NCBI RefSeq assembly: GCF_018128905.1
Contig: NZ_CP063808.1
Location: 2,294,001-2,358,000 of the forward strand
DNA: 64,000 nucleotides
Reading direction: 5' to 3'
Source: Streptomyces sp. A2-16
GTDB taxonomy: Bacteria > Actinomycetota > Actinomycetes > Streptomycetales > Streptomycetaceae
Each line of letters starts with the position of its first letter. Positions within the stretch are counted from its first letter, which is position 1. Positions 26,720 to 35,410 of the stretch are shown here, in pieces. The notes beneath the pieces are model-generated. The model was not told the DNA's origin and did no database searches. It was given only the letters and a program-made list of their open reading frames with translations. A program made the translations under genes and the position numbers.

Positions 26720-28312
26720 TCACTGCTGGTCACCATCGGTGCGCAGCCTGAACCGCTGGAGTTTGCCGGTCGCCGTCCGCGGCAGCGCGTCCAGGAAGAC
26801 GATCTCGCGCGGGCATTTGTAGGGCGCCAGTTCGGCCTTGAGGAAGGTGCGCAGCGTGTCGGCGTCCCGCTCTGCGCCCTCCTTGAGGACGGCGAAGGCG
26901 ACGACCACTTGCCCGCGCGCCTCGTCGGCCCGCCCCACGACCGCCGCCTCGATCACGTCCGGGTGCCGCAGCAGGGCGTCCTCGACCTCCGGTCCGGCGA
27001 TGTTGTACCCGGCAGAGATGATCATGTCGTCCGCGCGGGCCACATAGCGGAAGTAACCGTCGTTCTCCCGGATGTATGTGTCGCCCGTGATGTTCCAGCC
27101 GTTCCGTACGTACTCGCGCTGCCGGGGATCGGCGAGATAGCGGCAGCCGACGGGGCCGCGCACGGCGAGCAGGCCGGGTTCGCCGTCGGGCAGCTCGCGA
27201 CCCGTCTCGTCGACCACGCGCGCCTGCCAACCGGGTACGGGCACCCCGGTCGTCCCGGGCCGGATGTCCTCGTCGGCCGCGGAGATGAAGATGTGCAGCA
27301 GTTCGGTGGCGCCGATGCCGTTGACGATCCGCAGCCCGGTCCGCTCCTGCCAGGCCCGCCAGGTGGCCGCGGGCAGGTTCTCGCCGGCGGAGACACAGCG
27401 GCGCAGGGACGAGATGTCGTACGCGTCGAGTCCGTCGAGCATGGCGCGATAGGCGGTGGGGGCGGTGAACAGGACGGAGACGCGGTGCTCGGCGATCGCC
27501 GGCGGCAGCTGCTGGGGATGGGCCTGTTCGAGGAGGAGGGAGCTGGCGCCCGCGCGCATCGGGAAGATCACCAGCCCGCCGAGGCCGAAGGTGAAACCGA
27601 GCGGGGGACTGCCGGCGAAGACATCGTCCACATGGGGTCGCAGCACATGCTTGGAGAAGGTGTCCGCTATCGCCAGCACATCCCGGTGGAAGTGCATACA
27701 GCCCTTGGGGCGCCCGGTGGTCCCGGAGGTGAAGGCGATCAGCGCCACGTCGTCGGCCGCGGTCCGCACGGCGGTGTACGGCGTTCCGGGCGCCTCGCGG
27801 TTCAGCAGGTCGTCGGGGGCGTCGCCGCCGTAGGTCGTGATCCTGAGGCCCGGTATCTCGGCCTTGGCGAGATCGTCCACGGCGCGTATGTCGCACAGGG
27901 CGTGCTCGACGCGCGCGATCTCGCACATCGTGGCCAGCTCGTGCGGCCGCTGCTGGGCCAGCACCGTCACGGCGACCGCGCCCGCCTTCAGCACCGCCAG
28001 CCAGCAGGCCGCGAGCCAGGGGGTGGTCGGGCCGCGCAGCAGGACCCGGTTGCCTGGGACCACCCCGAGGTCGCCGGTGAGCAGGTGGGCGAGCCGGTCG
28101 ACACGGGCGCGCAGTGTGCCGTACGTCCATGTGTCCCCGGTCGGGGTGTGGAACACCGGGCGCTCGTCGGGCGGGCCCGTCAACAGCTCGGCGGCACAGT
28201 TCAGCCGATCGGGGTAGCGCAGCTCCGGCAGGTCGAAGCGGAGCTCGGGCCACTGGTCGGGGGGCGGGAGGTGGTCGCGCGCGAAGGTGTCGACGTGGGC
28301 CGAGACGTTCAT
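26720..28312 (-). CDS. Aryl-CoA ligase, 2-aminobenzoate-CoA ligase type
   Basis: 530 residues of an ANL-family enzyme: AFTSGTTGRPKGCMHFHRD (P-loop), GIGATELLHIFISA (A5), YIRENDGYFRYVARADDMIISAGYNI (hinge) and PRTATGKLQRF with the catalytic C-terminal Lys. The sequence is of the benzoate/2-aminobenzoate-CoA ligase type. It activates the aromatic acid with ATP and CoA. ATG 28312 was chosen; the frame extends upstream to 28429 but that part is Ala/Arg-rich. It heads the operon ligase-paaX, divergent from the acyl-CoA dehydrogenase. Confidence 0.88.
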   Translation of the reverse strand: MNVSAHVDTFARDHLPPPDQWPELRFDLPELRYPDRLNCAAELLTGPPDERPVFHTPTGDTWTYGTLRARVDRLAHLLTGDLGVVPGNRVLLRGPTTPWLAACWLAVLKAGAVAVTVLAQQRPHELATMCEIARVEHALCDIRAVDDLAKAEIPGLRITTYGGDAPDDLLNREAPGTPYTAVRTAADDVALIAFTSGTTGRPKGCMHFHRDVLAIADTFSKHVLRPHVDDVFAGSPPLGFTFGLGGLVIFPMRAGASSLLLEQAHPQQLPPAIAEHRVSVLFTAPTAYRAMLDGLDAYDISSLRRCVSAGENLPAATWRAWQERTGLRIVNGIGATELLHIFISAADEDIRPGTTGVPVPGWQARVVDETGRELPDGEPGLLAVRGPVGCRYLADPRQREYVRNGWNITGDTYIRENDGYFRYVARADDMIISAGYNIAGPEVEDALLRHPDVIEAAVVGRADEARGQVVVAFAVLKEGAERDADTLRTFLKAELAPYKCPREIVFLDALPRTATGKLQRFRLRTDGDQQ

Positions 28313-28409
28313 GGCGGGTCGCCCCCTTGCCTTCCGGGCCGCGTGGGCCGCCGTGTGGGCCGCCTCGTGGGCGTCGATGGTGGGCTCGCACAAGGAGCGT
28401 ATCGTGTTG

Positions 28410-28442
28410 GTGACGACAGTCAACGGCACGCGATACTGTCGT
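28410..28442. promoter_or_regulatory. Candidate anthranilate-regulon operator/promoter, copy 2
   Basis: GTGACGACAGTCAA (28410-28423) followed 8 bp later by GATA (28432-28435), as upstream of the hydratase. Here it is also an inverted repeat: ACGACAGT (28413-28420) and ACTGTCGT (28435-28442). It lies between the divergent ligase and acyl-CoA dehydrogenase genes, 30 bp before the latter. Confidence 0.7.
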
Positions 28443-28471
28443 GGGGCCCTGTCGACGAGAAGGGACCGGCA

Positions 28472-29917
28472 ATGCCCGCATTCTCGCTCGAACCGTCACA
28501 GACCGCCCGGTGTGCGGAACTGCGCGCCCTGGCCGCGGAACGGCTGCGCCCGCTGGCGGAGAAGGGCGAGCCGGGCCGGGTGAACCGCCCACTGGTCGCT
28601 GAGCTCGGTCAACTCGGTCTGCTGGAACTGCTGTTCACCTCCGGCGCCCTCGACCTCTGCCTGATGCGGGAGTCCCTCGCGTACGCCTGCACCGAGGCGG
28701 AGACGGCCCTCGCCCTCCAGGGCCTCGGCGCCCACCCCGTCCACGCCCACGGCACCCCCGCCCAGCGGGAGCGCTGGCTGCCCGCGGTGAGCGACGGCAC
28801 CGCGGTGGCCGCGTTCGCGCTGAGCGAGCCGGGGGCGGGGTCGGACGCGGCGGGGTTGGCGCTGCGGGCGGAGCGGGGGAAGTGGGGGGAGGCGGCCGGG
28901 GCGAGGGCCGATGGGGTGGGTGGATCGCCGGGGGCGGAGTCGGAGAGGGCGGAGTCGGAGAGGGCAGCGGCGGGCGGATCGCCTGATCCTGACGCGTCGG
29001 CTGCGAGGGCGGCGTCGGGGCATGTGAGGTCGGAAGCGGTGTCGGGAGACGTGCGGTCGGAGGACGTGCCGGGGACGGAGTCCGCGGTCCTCCCGTCGGC
29101 CGGGGCGTCGGGGGCCCGGTCGCGTACCGGTGACCCCGTGGCCGAGTCCGACGGTTCCTCGAGGTGGCGGCTCACCGGGGAGAAGTGCTGGATCTCCAAC
29201 GCCCCCGAGGCCGACTTCTACACCGTCTTCGCCCGCACCACCCCGGGTGCCGGGGCCCGGGGCGTGACCGCGTTCCTCGTGCCCGCCGACCGCCCCGGAC
29301 TCACCGGCACCCCCCTCGACATGCTCTCCCCGCACCCCATCGGCGCCCTCGCGTTCGACGCGGTGCCGGTGAGCGCCGACGACGTCCTCGGTGAGGTGGA
29401 CCGCGGGTTCCGGGTCGCGATGGGCACGCTCAACCTCTTCCGGCCCAGCGTCGGCGCCTTCGCGGTCGGCATGGCACAGGCGGCGCTGGACGCCACCCTC
29501 GGACACACCGCCCGACAGGACGCCTTCGGCGGCAAGCTGCGGGACCTGCAGAGCGTCGCCCACACGGTCGCCGAGATGGCCCTGCGCACGGACGCGGCCC
29601 GCCTCATGGTGTACGCGGCCGCGACGGCGTACGACGAAGGCGCCCCGGACGTGCCCAAGCGTGCGGCGATGGCGAAGCTCCTGGCCACCGAGACCGCGCA
29701 GTACGTCGTCGACACCGCGGTCCAACTGCACGGCGCACGCGCCCTGCAACGCGGTCATCTGCTGGAGCACCTGTACCGGGAGGTGCGCGCCCCGCGCATC
29801 TACGAGGGGGCGAGCGAGGTGCAACGGGGCATCATCGCGAAGGAGTTGTACGCGGGCCTGGCGACGCTGGAGGCCGAGGGCGCCGATGATGCCGTAACGA
29901 CGAGGGAGGCTTCATGA
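28472..29917 (+). CDS. Acyl-CoA dehydrogenase with a large low-complexity insert
   Basis: 481 residues; typical length is about 380. Family signatures are FALSEPGAGSDAAGLALRAER, WRLTGEKCWISNAPEADFY and the C-terminal YEGASEVQRGIIAKEL. Between the first two lies an insert of about 100 residues (about 132-229; DNA 28870-29157) made of Ser/Glu/Ala/Gly runs such as AESERAESERA and RSEAVSGDVRSED. Normally this is a short hairpin. The core reads through in frame, so the gene is intact. The role is probably oxidation of a ring CoA-ester intermediate. It overlaps the RidA gene by 4 bp. Confidence 0.85.
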   Translation: MPAFSLEPSQTARCAELRALAAERLRPLAEKGEPGRVNRPLVAELGQLGLLELLFTSGALDLCLMRESLAYACTEAETALALQGLGAHPVHAHGTPAQRERWLPAVSDGTAVAAFALSEPGAGSDAAGLALRAERGKWGEAAGARADGVGGSPGAESERAESERAAAGGSPDPDASAARAASGHVRSEAVSGDVRSEDVPGTESAVLPSAGASGARSRTGDPVAESDGSSRWRLTGEKCWISNAPEADFYTVFARTTPGAGARGVTAFLVPADRPGLTGTPLDMLSPHPIGALAFDAVPVSADDVLGEVDRGFRVAMGTLNLFRPSVGAFAVGMAQAALDATLGHTARQDAFGGKLRDLQSVAHTVAEMALRTDAARLMVYAAATAYDEGAPDVPKRAAMAKLLATETAQYVVDTAVQLHGARALQRGHLLEHLYREVRAPRIYEGASEVQRGIIAKELYAGLATLEAEGADDAVTTREAS

Positions 29918-30312
29918 CCGCCGAGCGCATCAACCCGCCCGAACTGTCCCCGCCCACCGGCTTCTCGCACGCGGTCGTCGCCTCCGGGTCCCGGGTGGTC
30001 TTCCTGGCGGGGCAGACCGCGCTCGACGCCGACGGCAAAGTGGTCGGGGAGTCCCTGCCGGAACAGTTCGAGAAGGCCCTCACCAACCTCCTCACCGCCC
30101 TCAAGGCCTCCGGCGGCGGCCCGTCCGACCTCGCGCGCGTCACCGTCTACGCCACCGACATCGCCGCCTACCGCACACATGCCGCCGAACTCGGGCGCAT
30201 CTGGGCGGAGTTGGCGGGGAGGAACTACCCCGCGATGGCGGTCGTGGAGGTCGTGCGGCTGTGGGACGACCAGGCGGCGGTGGAACTCGACGGGTTCGCC
30301 GTGCTGCCGTAG
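29914..30312 (+). CDS. RidA-family imine/enamine deaminase
   Basis: 132 residues: FSHAVVASGSRVVFLAGQTALD, a central ALKASGGGPSDLARVTVYATD, and NYPAMAVVEVVRLWDDQAAVELDGFAVLP. The Arg/Glu positions of true RidA proteins should be checked; the VTVYATDI block with a following Arg is present. Family members hydrolyse reactive enamines and imines to release ammonia. Translational coupling (ATGA) to the acyl-CoA dehydrogenase ties it to the aminobenzoate pathway, whose ring intermediate is an enamine. Confidence 0.88.
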   Translation: MTAERINPPELSPPTGFSHAVVASGSRVVFLAGQTALDADGKVVGESLPEQFEKALTNLLTALKASGGGPSDLARVTVYATDIAAYRTHAAELGRIWAELAGRNYPAMAVVEVVRLWDDQAAVELDGFAVLP

Positions 30313-30406
30313 CTTCCTTTGGCGGGGGAGGGACCAGGCGGCAGCTTGCTTGGGCGGGGGAGGGACCAGGCGGCAGCTTGCTTGGGCGGGGAAGGGATCA
30401 GGCGGC
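30311..30406. repeat. Three tandem 32-bp repeats at the 3' end of the RidA gene
   Basis: Units at 30311-30342, 30343-30374 and 30375-30406, consensus beginning AGCTTGCTTGGGCGGG and ending CAGGCGGC. The first unit starts inside the RidA stop codon and the last runs into the stop of the convergent DUF5999 gene. Units 2 and 3 differ at two or three bases. Confidence 0.9.
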
Positions 30407-30592
30407 GACGGCCAGCTGTCCGGCCGGCACCCGGTGCGGTGCGACGATCCGGCCGTCGGGCAGCAGCTCGCCGGTGTCGTCGAAGACGATCGCGCCGTTG
30501 CACAGCAGATTCCAGCCCTGCTCGGGGTGGGCCGCGACGACGTGCGGGGCGGTGCGGTCGGACGAAGCGCACGAAGACCGGTGAGAACACAT
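30398..30592 (-). CDS. DUF5999-type small protein
   Basis: 64 residues: MCSHRSSCASSD, then AAHPEQGWNLLCNGAIVFDDTGELLPDG and HRVPAGQLAVAA. I recall this pattern as DUF5999, common in Streptomyces, with an N-terminal Cys/His cluster (C2, H4, C8) that could bind metal. GGAGGT lies 5 nt before the ATG on the minus strand. The function is unknown. The 3' end touches the 32-bp repeat array. Confidence 0.8.
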   Translation of the reverse strand: MCSHRSSCASSDRTAPHVVAAHPEQGWNLLCNGAIVFDDTGELLPDGRIVAPHRVPAGQLAVAA

Positions 30593-30697
30593 GGCGCACC
30601 TCCACATTGCTGGGACCCCCCACATGGGGTCCGTATCCGTATGTGTAGACCATGCTCTCGTCGCGAACTCATCGGAACCGGCCGACGTGAAGCGTGA

Positions 30698-31264
<567 letters not shown>

Positions 31265-31295
31265 GCGGCCGGCCGGTCATGTCGGAGGCCCTCGC

Positions 31296-31502
31296 TCAAC
31301 GCACCAGTGCGATCTCCGGGGGCCACAGCACACCCTCGGCCAACAGCAGGGCGGGGCCCAGGTGTTGCGGGCACACGACCAGTGGTGGCCGGGCGTGGCA
31401 GGAGATCCGGAAGCGGGCGCGGGCCCCGCACTCCTCCCCGTCCCGCGGACCGGAGTGCCGGCTCGCGCACCGCAGCGCGGGCGCGGCGTCCGCGGCCGTC
31501 AC
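31296..31502 (-). CDS. Candidate small Cys/His-rich protein
   Basis: 68 residues with Cys at 12, 25, 35, 44 and His at 16, 36, 47, followed by a hydrophobic C-terminus (LGPALLLAEGVLWPPEIALVR). The pattern ISCHARPPLVVCPQHLGPALL resembles a zinc-binding treble-clef-like small protein. The GTG start overlaps the stop of the 17-codon frame upstream (GTGA), and only that frame has a good ribosome binding site, so expression would depend on coupling. No family is recognised. Confidence 0.5.
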   Translation of the reverse strand: MTAADAAPALRCASRHSGPRDGEECGARARFRISCHARPPLVVCPQHLGPALLLAEGVLWPPEIALVR

Positions 31503-31552
31503 CGGAAGCCCGCCTTGACGTCGGAGATGTGTTCGAGGGTGGCCGGGTTCAT
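31499..31552 (-). CDS. Possible 17-residue leader peptide
   Basis: MNPATLEHISDVKAGFR followed by TGA. AGGAGGAGG sits 5 nt upstream of the ATG, the strongest ribosome binding site nearby, and the stop overlaps the GTG of the Cys/His-rich frame. It could be a translational leader or a short peptide in its own right; a sequencing frameshift joining the two frames is an alternative. Confidence 0.4.
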   Translation of the reverse strand: MNPATLEHISDVKAGFR

Positions 31553-31711
31553 GGTGTCCTCCTCCTGCGGTCCGCCGGCCGGGCGAGGTGGGGGACCGGC
31601 AGACGCATCCCGCATGCGCTCACCACGCTAGGAACGCGTGGGCCGGGCAGCCCGTCCGGACGGCCGTTCGGGTGAGGTCCGTCTCGTACCGGTCCTCGGG
31701 CGGCGCCTCGC

Positions 31712-32809
31712 TCAGACGGGATACGCGTGCGTCTGCGCCGCCTTCACCGCCGCCCAGACCTCCGCGCCGGGGTGCAGATCGAGTTCGGCCGCGGCCACCG
31801 TCGTCAGGTCCGCCGCGAGGGGGAGTTCACCGGTGAGGTCGGCGCGGATCTGGTCGCCGTGGGTCTCCAGGCCGGCCACCTCGCAGCGCCAGTGGTTGCG
31901 GGCGCTGGAGCCGGCGGGCGGTTCGCGGTAGAGGGTCACGGCGCTCGGCGGGAAGGCGACGAACACCGGTCCTGAGAGGTCTTCCGTGGTGGTGAGGGCG
32001 GGCCCGGCGTCGAGGCGGACCGTATGGCCGTCGGCCTCGCCCCGGTAGAGGTTCAGGCCGACCAGTTGGGCGATGTAGTCGGTGCGCGGGTGGCGGGCGA
32101 TGTGGGACGGGGCGCCCTCCTGGACGACCTCGCCGTGTTCGACGACCACGAGACGGTCGGCGAGGACCATGGCGTCCAGCGGGTCGTGCGTGACGAGTAC
32201 GGCGACGGCCTCGAACTCTGCCAGGTGGCGCCGGAGTTGGGCCCGCACCTCCAGGCGGGTACGGGCGTCCAGGGCGGCCAGGGGCTCGTCGAGGAGCAGC
32301 AGCCGGGGGTGGGTCGCCAACGCCCTTGCCAGGGCTACGCGTTGGGCCTGTCCACCCGACAACTTGCGGGGCTTGGCGCCCGCGTGGGCCGCTAGCCCCA
32401 TCCGGTCCAGCCACTCGGCGGCCCGCGCGCGGGCCGCCGCCTTGGTGGCGCCCTGGCAGCGCGGGCCGAAGGCGACGTTGTCGAGGGCGGTGAGGTGCGG
32501 GAACAGCAGGTAGTCCTGGAAGACGACACCGACGGGACGGGATTCCGGGGCCGTACGCTCCAACGCGGTGCCGTCCAGGCGCAGATGACCGTCGGTGAGG
32601 GGGGTCAGGCCGGCGAGAGCGCGCAGTGCGGTGGTCTTGCCGGCACCGTTCGGACCGAGGAGGGCGACGACCTCTCCGGGGGCGACGGTGAGCGACACGT
32701 CGAGTCGGAAGGCACCGCGGTCCACGACGAGACGGGCGTCAAGGCCCTCGACGGCGACGGCGGACCGGGGGCGGGTGCCGGGGGTGGCGGCTCGGGTCTT
32801 CTCACTCAT
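31712..32809 (-). CDS. modC: Molybdate ABC transporter ATP-binding protein
   Basis: 365 residues. Walker A is GPNGAGKTT, the Q-loop VVFQDYLLFPHL, the signature LSGGQAQRVALARAL and Walker B LLLLDEPLAALD, with H-loop VTHD. The C-terminal TOBE domain (about 290-360: FPPSAVTLYRE...WRCEVAGLETHGDQIRADL) binds oxyanion or regulates the transporter. GGAGG precedes the ATG. It is separated from modB by an unusual 634-bp repeat-rich spacer but keeps the same strand and order. Confidence 0.92.
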   Translation of the reverse strand: MSEKTRAATPGTRPRSAVAVEGLDARLVVDRGAFRLDVSLTVAPGEVVALLGPNGAGKTTALRALAGLTPLTDGHLRLDGTALERTAPESRPVGVVFQDYLLFPHLTALDNVAFGPRCQGATKAAARARAAEWLDRMGLAAHAGAKPRKLSGGQAQRVALARALATHPRLLLLDEPLAALDARTRLEVRAQLRRHLAEFEAVAVLVTHDPLDAMVLADRLVVVEHGEVVQEGAPSHIARHPRTDYIAQLVGLNLYRGEADGHTVRLDAGPALTTTEDLSGPVFVAFPPSAVTLYREPPAGSSARNHWRCEVAGLETHGDQIRADLTGELPLAADLTTVAAAELDLHPGAEVWAAVKAAQTHAYPV

Positions 32810-33443
32810 CGCACGGCCTCCGGTCGCCGTCGGGGGGACAGCCGTCGGCTGCCGCCGTGGGCTGGGACGGGCTTCGGTGTGGGCCGGTCGGTGCCTGTCG
32901 CGGTGGGTGGGTTGCCAGGTGGTCGGGAGACGTCGCCCAGGCTCGTTCTGCTGTCGCTGTCGGGAGCGGCCCCGTCGTCACCCGCCTGAGCCGTCGCGTA
33001 GTGACTCGCCCTTGCTGTTCCGTGGTGACTCGCCCTTGCCGTCGCGTGGTGACTCGCCCTTGCTCTTCCGTGGTGACTCGCCCTTGCCGTCCCGCGGTCA
33101 CCCGCCCTCGCCGTCCCGTAGGCGTCGGCCGGGCTGGTCCTGCCGTCATCCGTCCGAGCGGTCCCGCAGTCATCCGCCCTTGCCCTCCTGGAGCCACCCG
33201 CCCGCGCTGTCCCGTCGTCTCCGGCCAGGCGGCCTCGGCAGTCGCTGCCCCGAGCCGTCCCGCAGTCATCCACCCGGCGCCTACGGCGGTCAGTGGCCTG
33301 ACGTGGCCGGCGGCTCGCGTCGGTGTCGTCCGCCCTGCTCTCGCCGCCCCGAGCGGCCATGCGGTCCTCGGCCGCAGCGGACCCGCTCTCCTCGGCCGCG
33401 GAACCGCCCTCCTCGGCCCCCGGAGTCCATCCCGCACCAGCCC
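32810..33443. repeat. modB-modC spacer with 24-bp tandem repeats
   Basis: Six clear 24-bp units run 32977-33120 (e.g. GTGACTCGCCCTTGCCGT plus six variable bases), and decayed units keep the 24-bp period to about 33288. Because 24 is a multiple of 3, several frames on both strands stay open and encode 8-residue repeats (e.g. GRVTTEEQ, GTARASHH). No family or start signal supports any of them as a gene, so I treat it as a minisatellite. Confidence 0.85.
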
Positions 33444-34316
33444 TCACCCCGCCGTCATCCAGCGGTCGCGCAACCCCGCCAGCACCGCCACGGACACGGC
33501 CAGCAGGACCAGGCTGAGGGCGATGGCCGCTTCCGGGTCGCTCTGGAGGGCGAGGTAGACGGCGAGCGGCATGGTCTGGGTGCGGCCGGGGAAGTTGCCG
33601 GCGAAAGTGATCGTCGCGCCGAACTCGCCGAGCGCCCGCGCCCAGGCAAGGACGGCGCCCGCCGCGATGCCCGGTGCGATCAGCGGCAGCGTGACCCGGC
33701 GGAACGCGGTGAAGCGGGAGGCCCCCAGGGTCGTCGCCGCCTCCTCGTAGCGCGGGTCGGCGGCCCGCAGGGTGCCCTCCACGCTGATGACGAGGAACGG
33801 CATCGCGACGAACGCCTCGGCGACCACGACCCCGGCCGTGGTGAACGGGAGCGTGATCCCGAACCAGGCGTCGAGCCACTTGCCGACGATCCCGTTGCGC
33901 CCGAGCGCCATGAGCAGCGCGACTCCGCCGACGACCGGGGGGAGGACCAGCGGCAGGGTGACCAGGGCACGAACCAGCCCGCGGCCGCGGAACTCGACGC
34001 GGGCCAGCAGCCAGGCCAGCGGAACCCCGACGACCAGGCTCACCGCGGTCGCGGCCGTGGCGCAGACCAGGGACAGCTGAAGCGCCTGCCACACATCGGC
34101 GCTGGTCAGCTGCTCGGGCATGCTCCGCCAGGGCGCCCGTACGAGAAGTGCCACCAGCGGCACGGTCAGGAACGCCAGACCGAGCAGCGCGGGCACCAGC
34201 AGCGGCAGCGGCACACCACGGCCGCCGCCCCCACCCGTTCGGACGCGACGGCGCCACGGCCCGCCCCGGAGGGTCTCGGTCGCGGCATCGGCCCTGCCCG
34301 GGGAGGGAACGGTCAC
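33444..34316 (-). CDS. modB: Molybdate ABC transporter permease
   Basis: 290 residues with a basic N-terminal tail and five or six TM helices. The EAA loop that docks ModC is EEAATTLGASRFTAFRRVTLPLIAPGI, and ARALGEFGATITFAGNFPGRTQTMPLAVY is typical of ModB/CysT-type permeases. Its start overlaps the modA stop (ATGA). It passes molybdate (or tungstate) into the cell, where it can supply the Mo cofactor of the nitrate reductase at the start of the window. Confidence 0.93.
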   Translation of the reverse strand: MTVPSPGRADAATETLRGGPWRRRVRTGGGGGRGVPLPLLVPALLGLAFLTVPLVALLVRAPWRSMPEQLTSADVWQALQLSLVCATAATAVSLVVGVPLAWLLARVEFRGRGLVRALVTLPLVLPPVVGGVALLMALGRNGIVGKWLDAWFGITLPFTTAGVVVAEAFVAMPFLVISVEGTLRAADPRYEEAATTLGASRFTAFRRVTLPLIAPGIAAGAVLAWARALGEFGATITFAGNFPGRTQTMPLAVYLALQSDPEAAIALSLVLLAVSVAVLAGLRDRWMTAG

Positions 34317-35131
34317 GGCTTGAGGAACCCCGCCCCGGTCAGCACCTTCTGGCCCTCGGCGGACCGCACCAGCGCGATGAACGCCTTGGCGGTGCCGGTG
34401 TTCCGCGCGTTCTTGAGCAGGGTGATCGGGTAGTCGTTGACGGCGTCGGCGGACTCGGGGAACTCCACGCCCTCCACCTTGTCACCCGCGGCGTGCACAT
34501 CGGTCTTGTAGACGACGGCCGCGTCGGCCTCCTTCAGCTCGACCTTCGTCAGCGCGGCCTTGACGTCCTGCTCGTAGGAGACCGGCGTCAGCTTCAGTCC
34601 GCTGGTGTCGAGGGCCTTCTGGGCGGCGGCGCCGCAGGGCACCTGCTTGTCGCACAGGACGACCTTCAGGTCCGAGCCGGTCAGGTCCTTCAGGGACGCG
34701 ATCCTGTGCGGGTTGCCGGGCAGGGTGGCGATCTCCAGCTGGTTGCGCACGAAGGTCGCGGGCGTACCGGAGGCGTCCCCGGCATCCGTGACGATCTTCA
34801 TCGTCTTGGGGCTGGCCGAGGCGAACACGTCCGCCGGGGCCCCGCCGGTGATGCTCGCGGCCAGCGAGTCGCTGCCGCCGAAGCTGAAGGTGATCTTCGT
34901 GTCGGGGTGGGCCTGCTCGAACTGCTTGCCCAGCGTCGTGAAGCTCTCCTTGAGCGAGGCCGCGGCGAAGACGGTCACCGTTCCGGAGAGCTTGCCGGAC
35001 GCCGAGGAACCCGAGGTCGTGGACGAGGAGTCCGAGCCGGACGACGAGCAGGCACTGAGGGCCAGCAGCGCGACGGCGCCGACCCCGGCCACCTGCAGGC
35101 TCCGGCGGTTCCGACGCGCGGTACGGGTCAT
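34313..35131 (-). CDS. modA: Molybdate-binding lipoprotein
   Basis: 272 residues. The lipoprotein signal ends LLALSAC (lipobox), followed by a Ser-rich tether and a periplasmic-binding fold: TVFAAASLKESFTTLG, FSFGGSDSLAASITGGAPADVFASAS, NDYPITLLKNARNTGTAKAF. ModA binds molybdate outside the membrane and delivers it to ModB. It is first in modABC; the 250 bp upstream have no clear ModE-type site. Confidence 0.95.
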   Translation of the reverse strand: MTRTARRNRRSLQVAGVGAVALLALSACSSSGSDSSSTTSGSSASGKLSGTVTVFAAASLKESFTTLGKQFEQAHPDTKITFSFGGSDSLAASITGGAPADVFASASPKTMKIVTDAGDASGTPATFVRNQLEIATLPGNPHRIASLKDLTGSDLKVVLCDKQVPCGAAAQKALDTSGLKLTPVSYEQDVKAALTKVELKEADAAVVYKTDVHAAGDKVEGVEFPESADAVNDYPITLLKNARNTGTAKAFIALVRSAEGQKVLTGAGFLKP

Positions 35132-35410
35132 CACGGGTCCACTCCCTCTGGGTCCTGACGGACACGAATCGCTTGCGGCCCGGACGGACCCCATCCCGAT
35201 GATAATGACGCAGATGCGAGGTGAAAATCTCTTGTGGCACCGCATGAGCCGGATCTGTGATCTATCAGGTTGGCATGTGCGTTTGTACGGCCGACGGGGT
35301 CGGGTCCGGCATCCGCTAGCCGGGCAGCCGCTGACCGCCCACTCACCCGCCGCCCACTCACCCACCGAATTGCGTTGCCGGGGATGATCCGGGTGATTAC
35401 GTTCGGGCCC

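Noticed and set aside
32802..33437. 211-codon minus frame filling the modB-modC gap
   Set aside because: Its content comes from the 24-bp repeats, other frames are equally open, and it has no start signal; it is mentioned as a repeat, not a gene.
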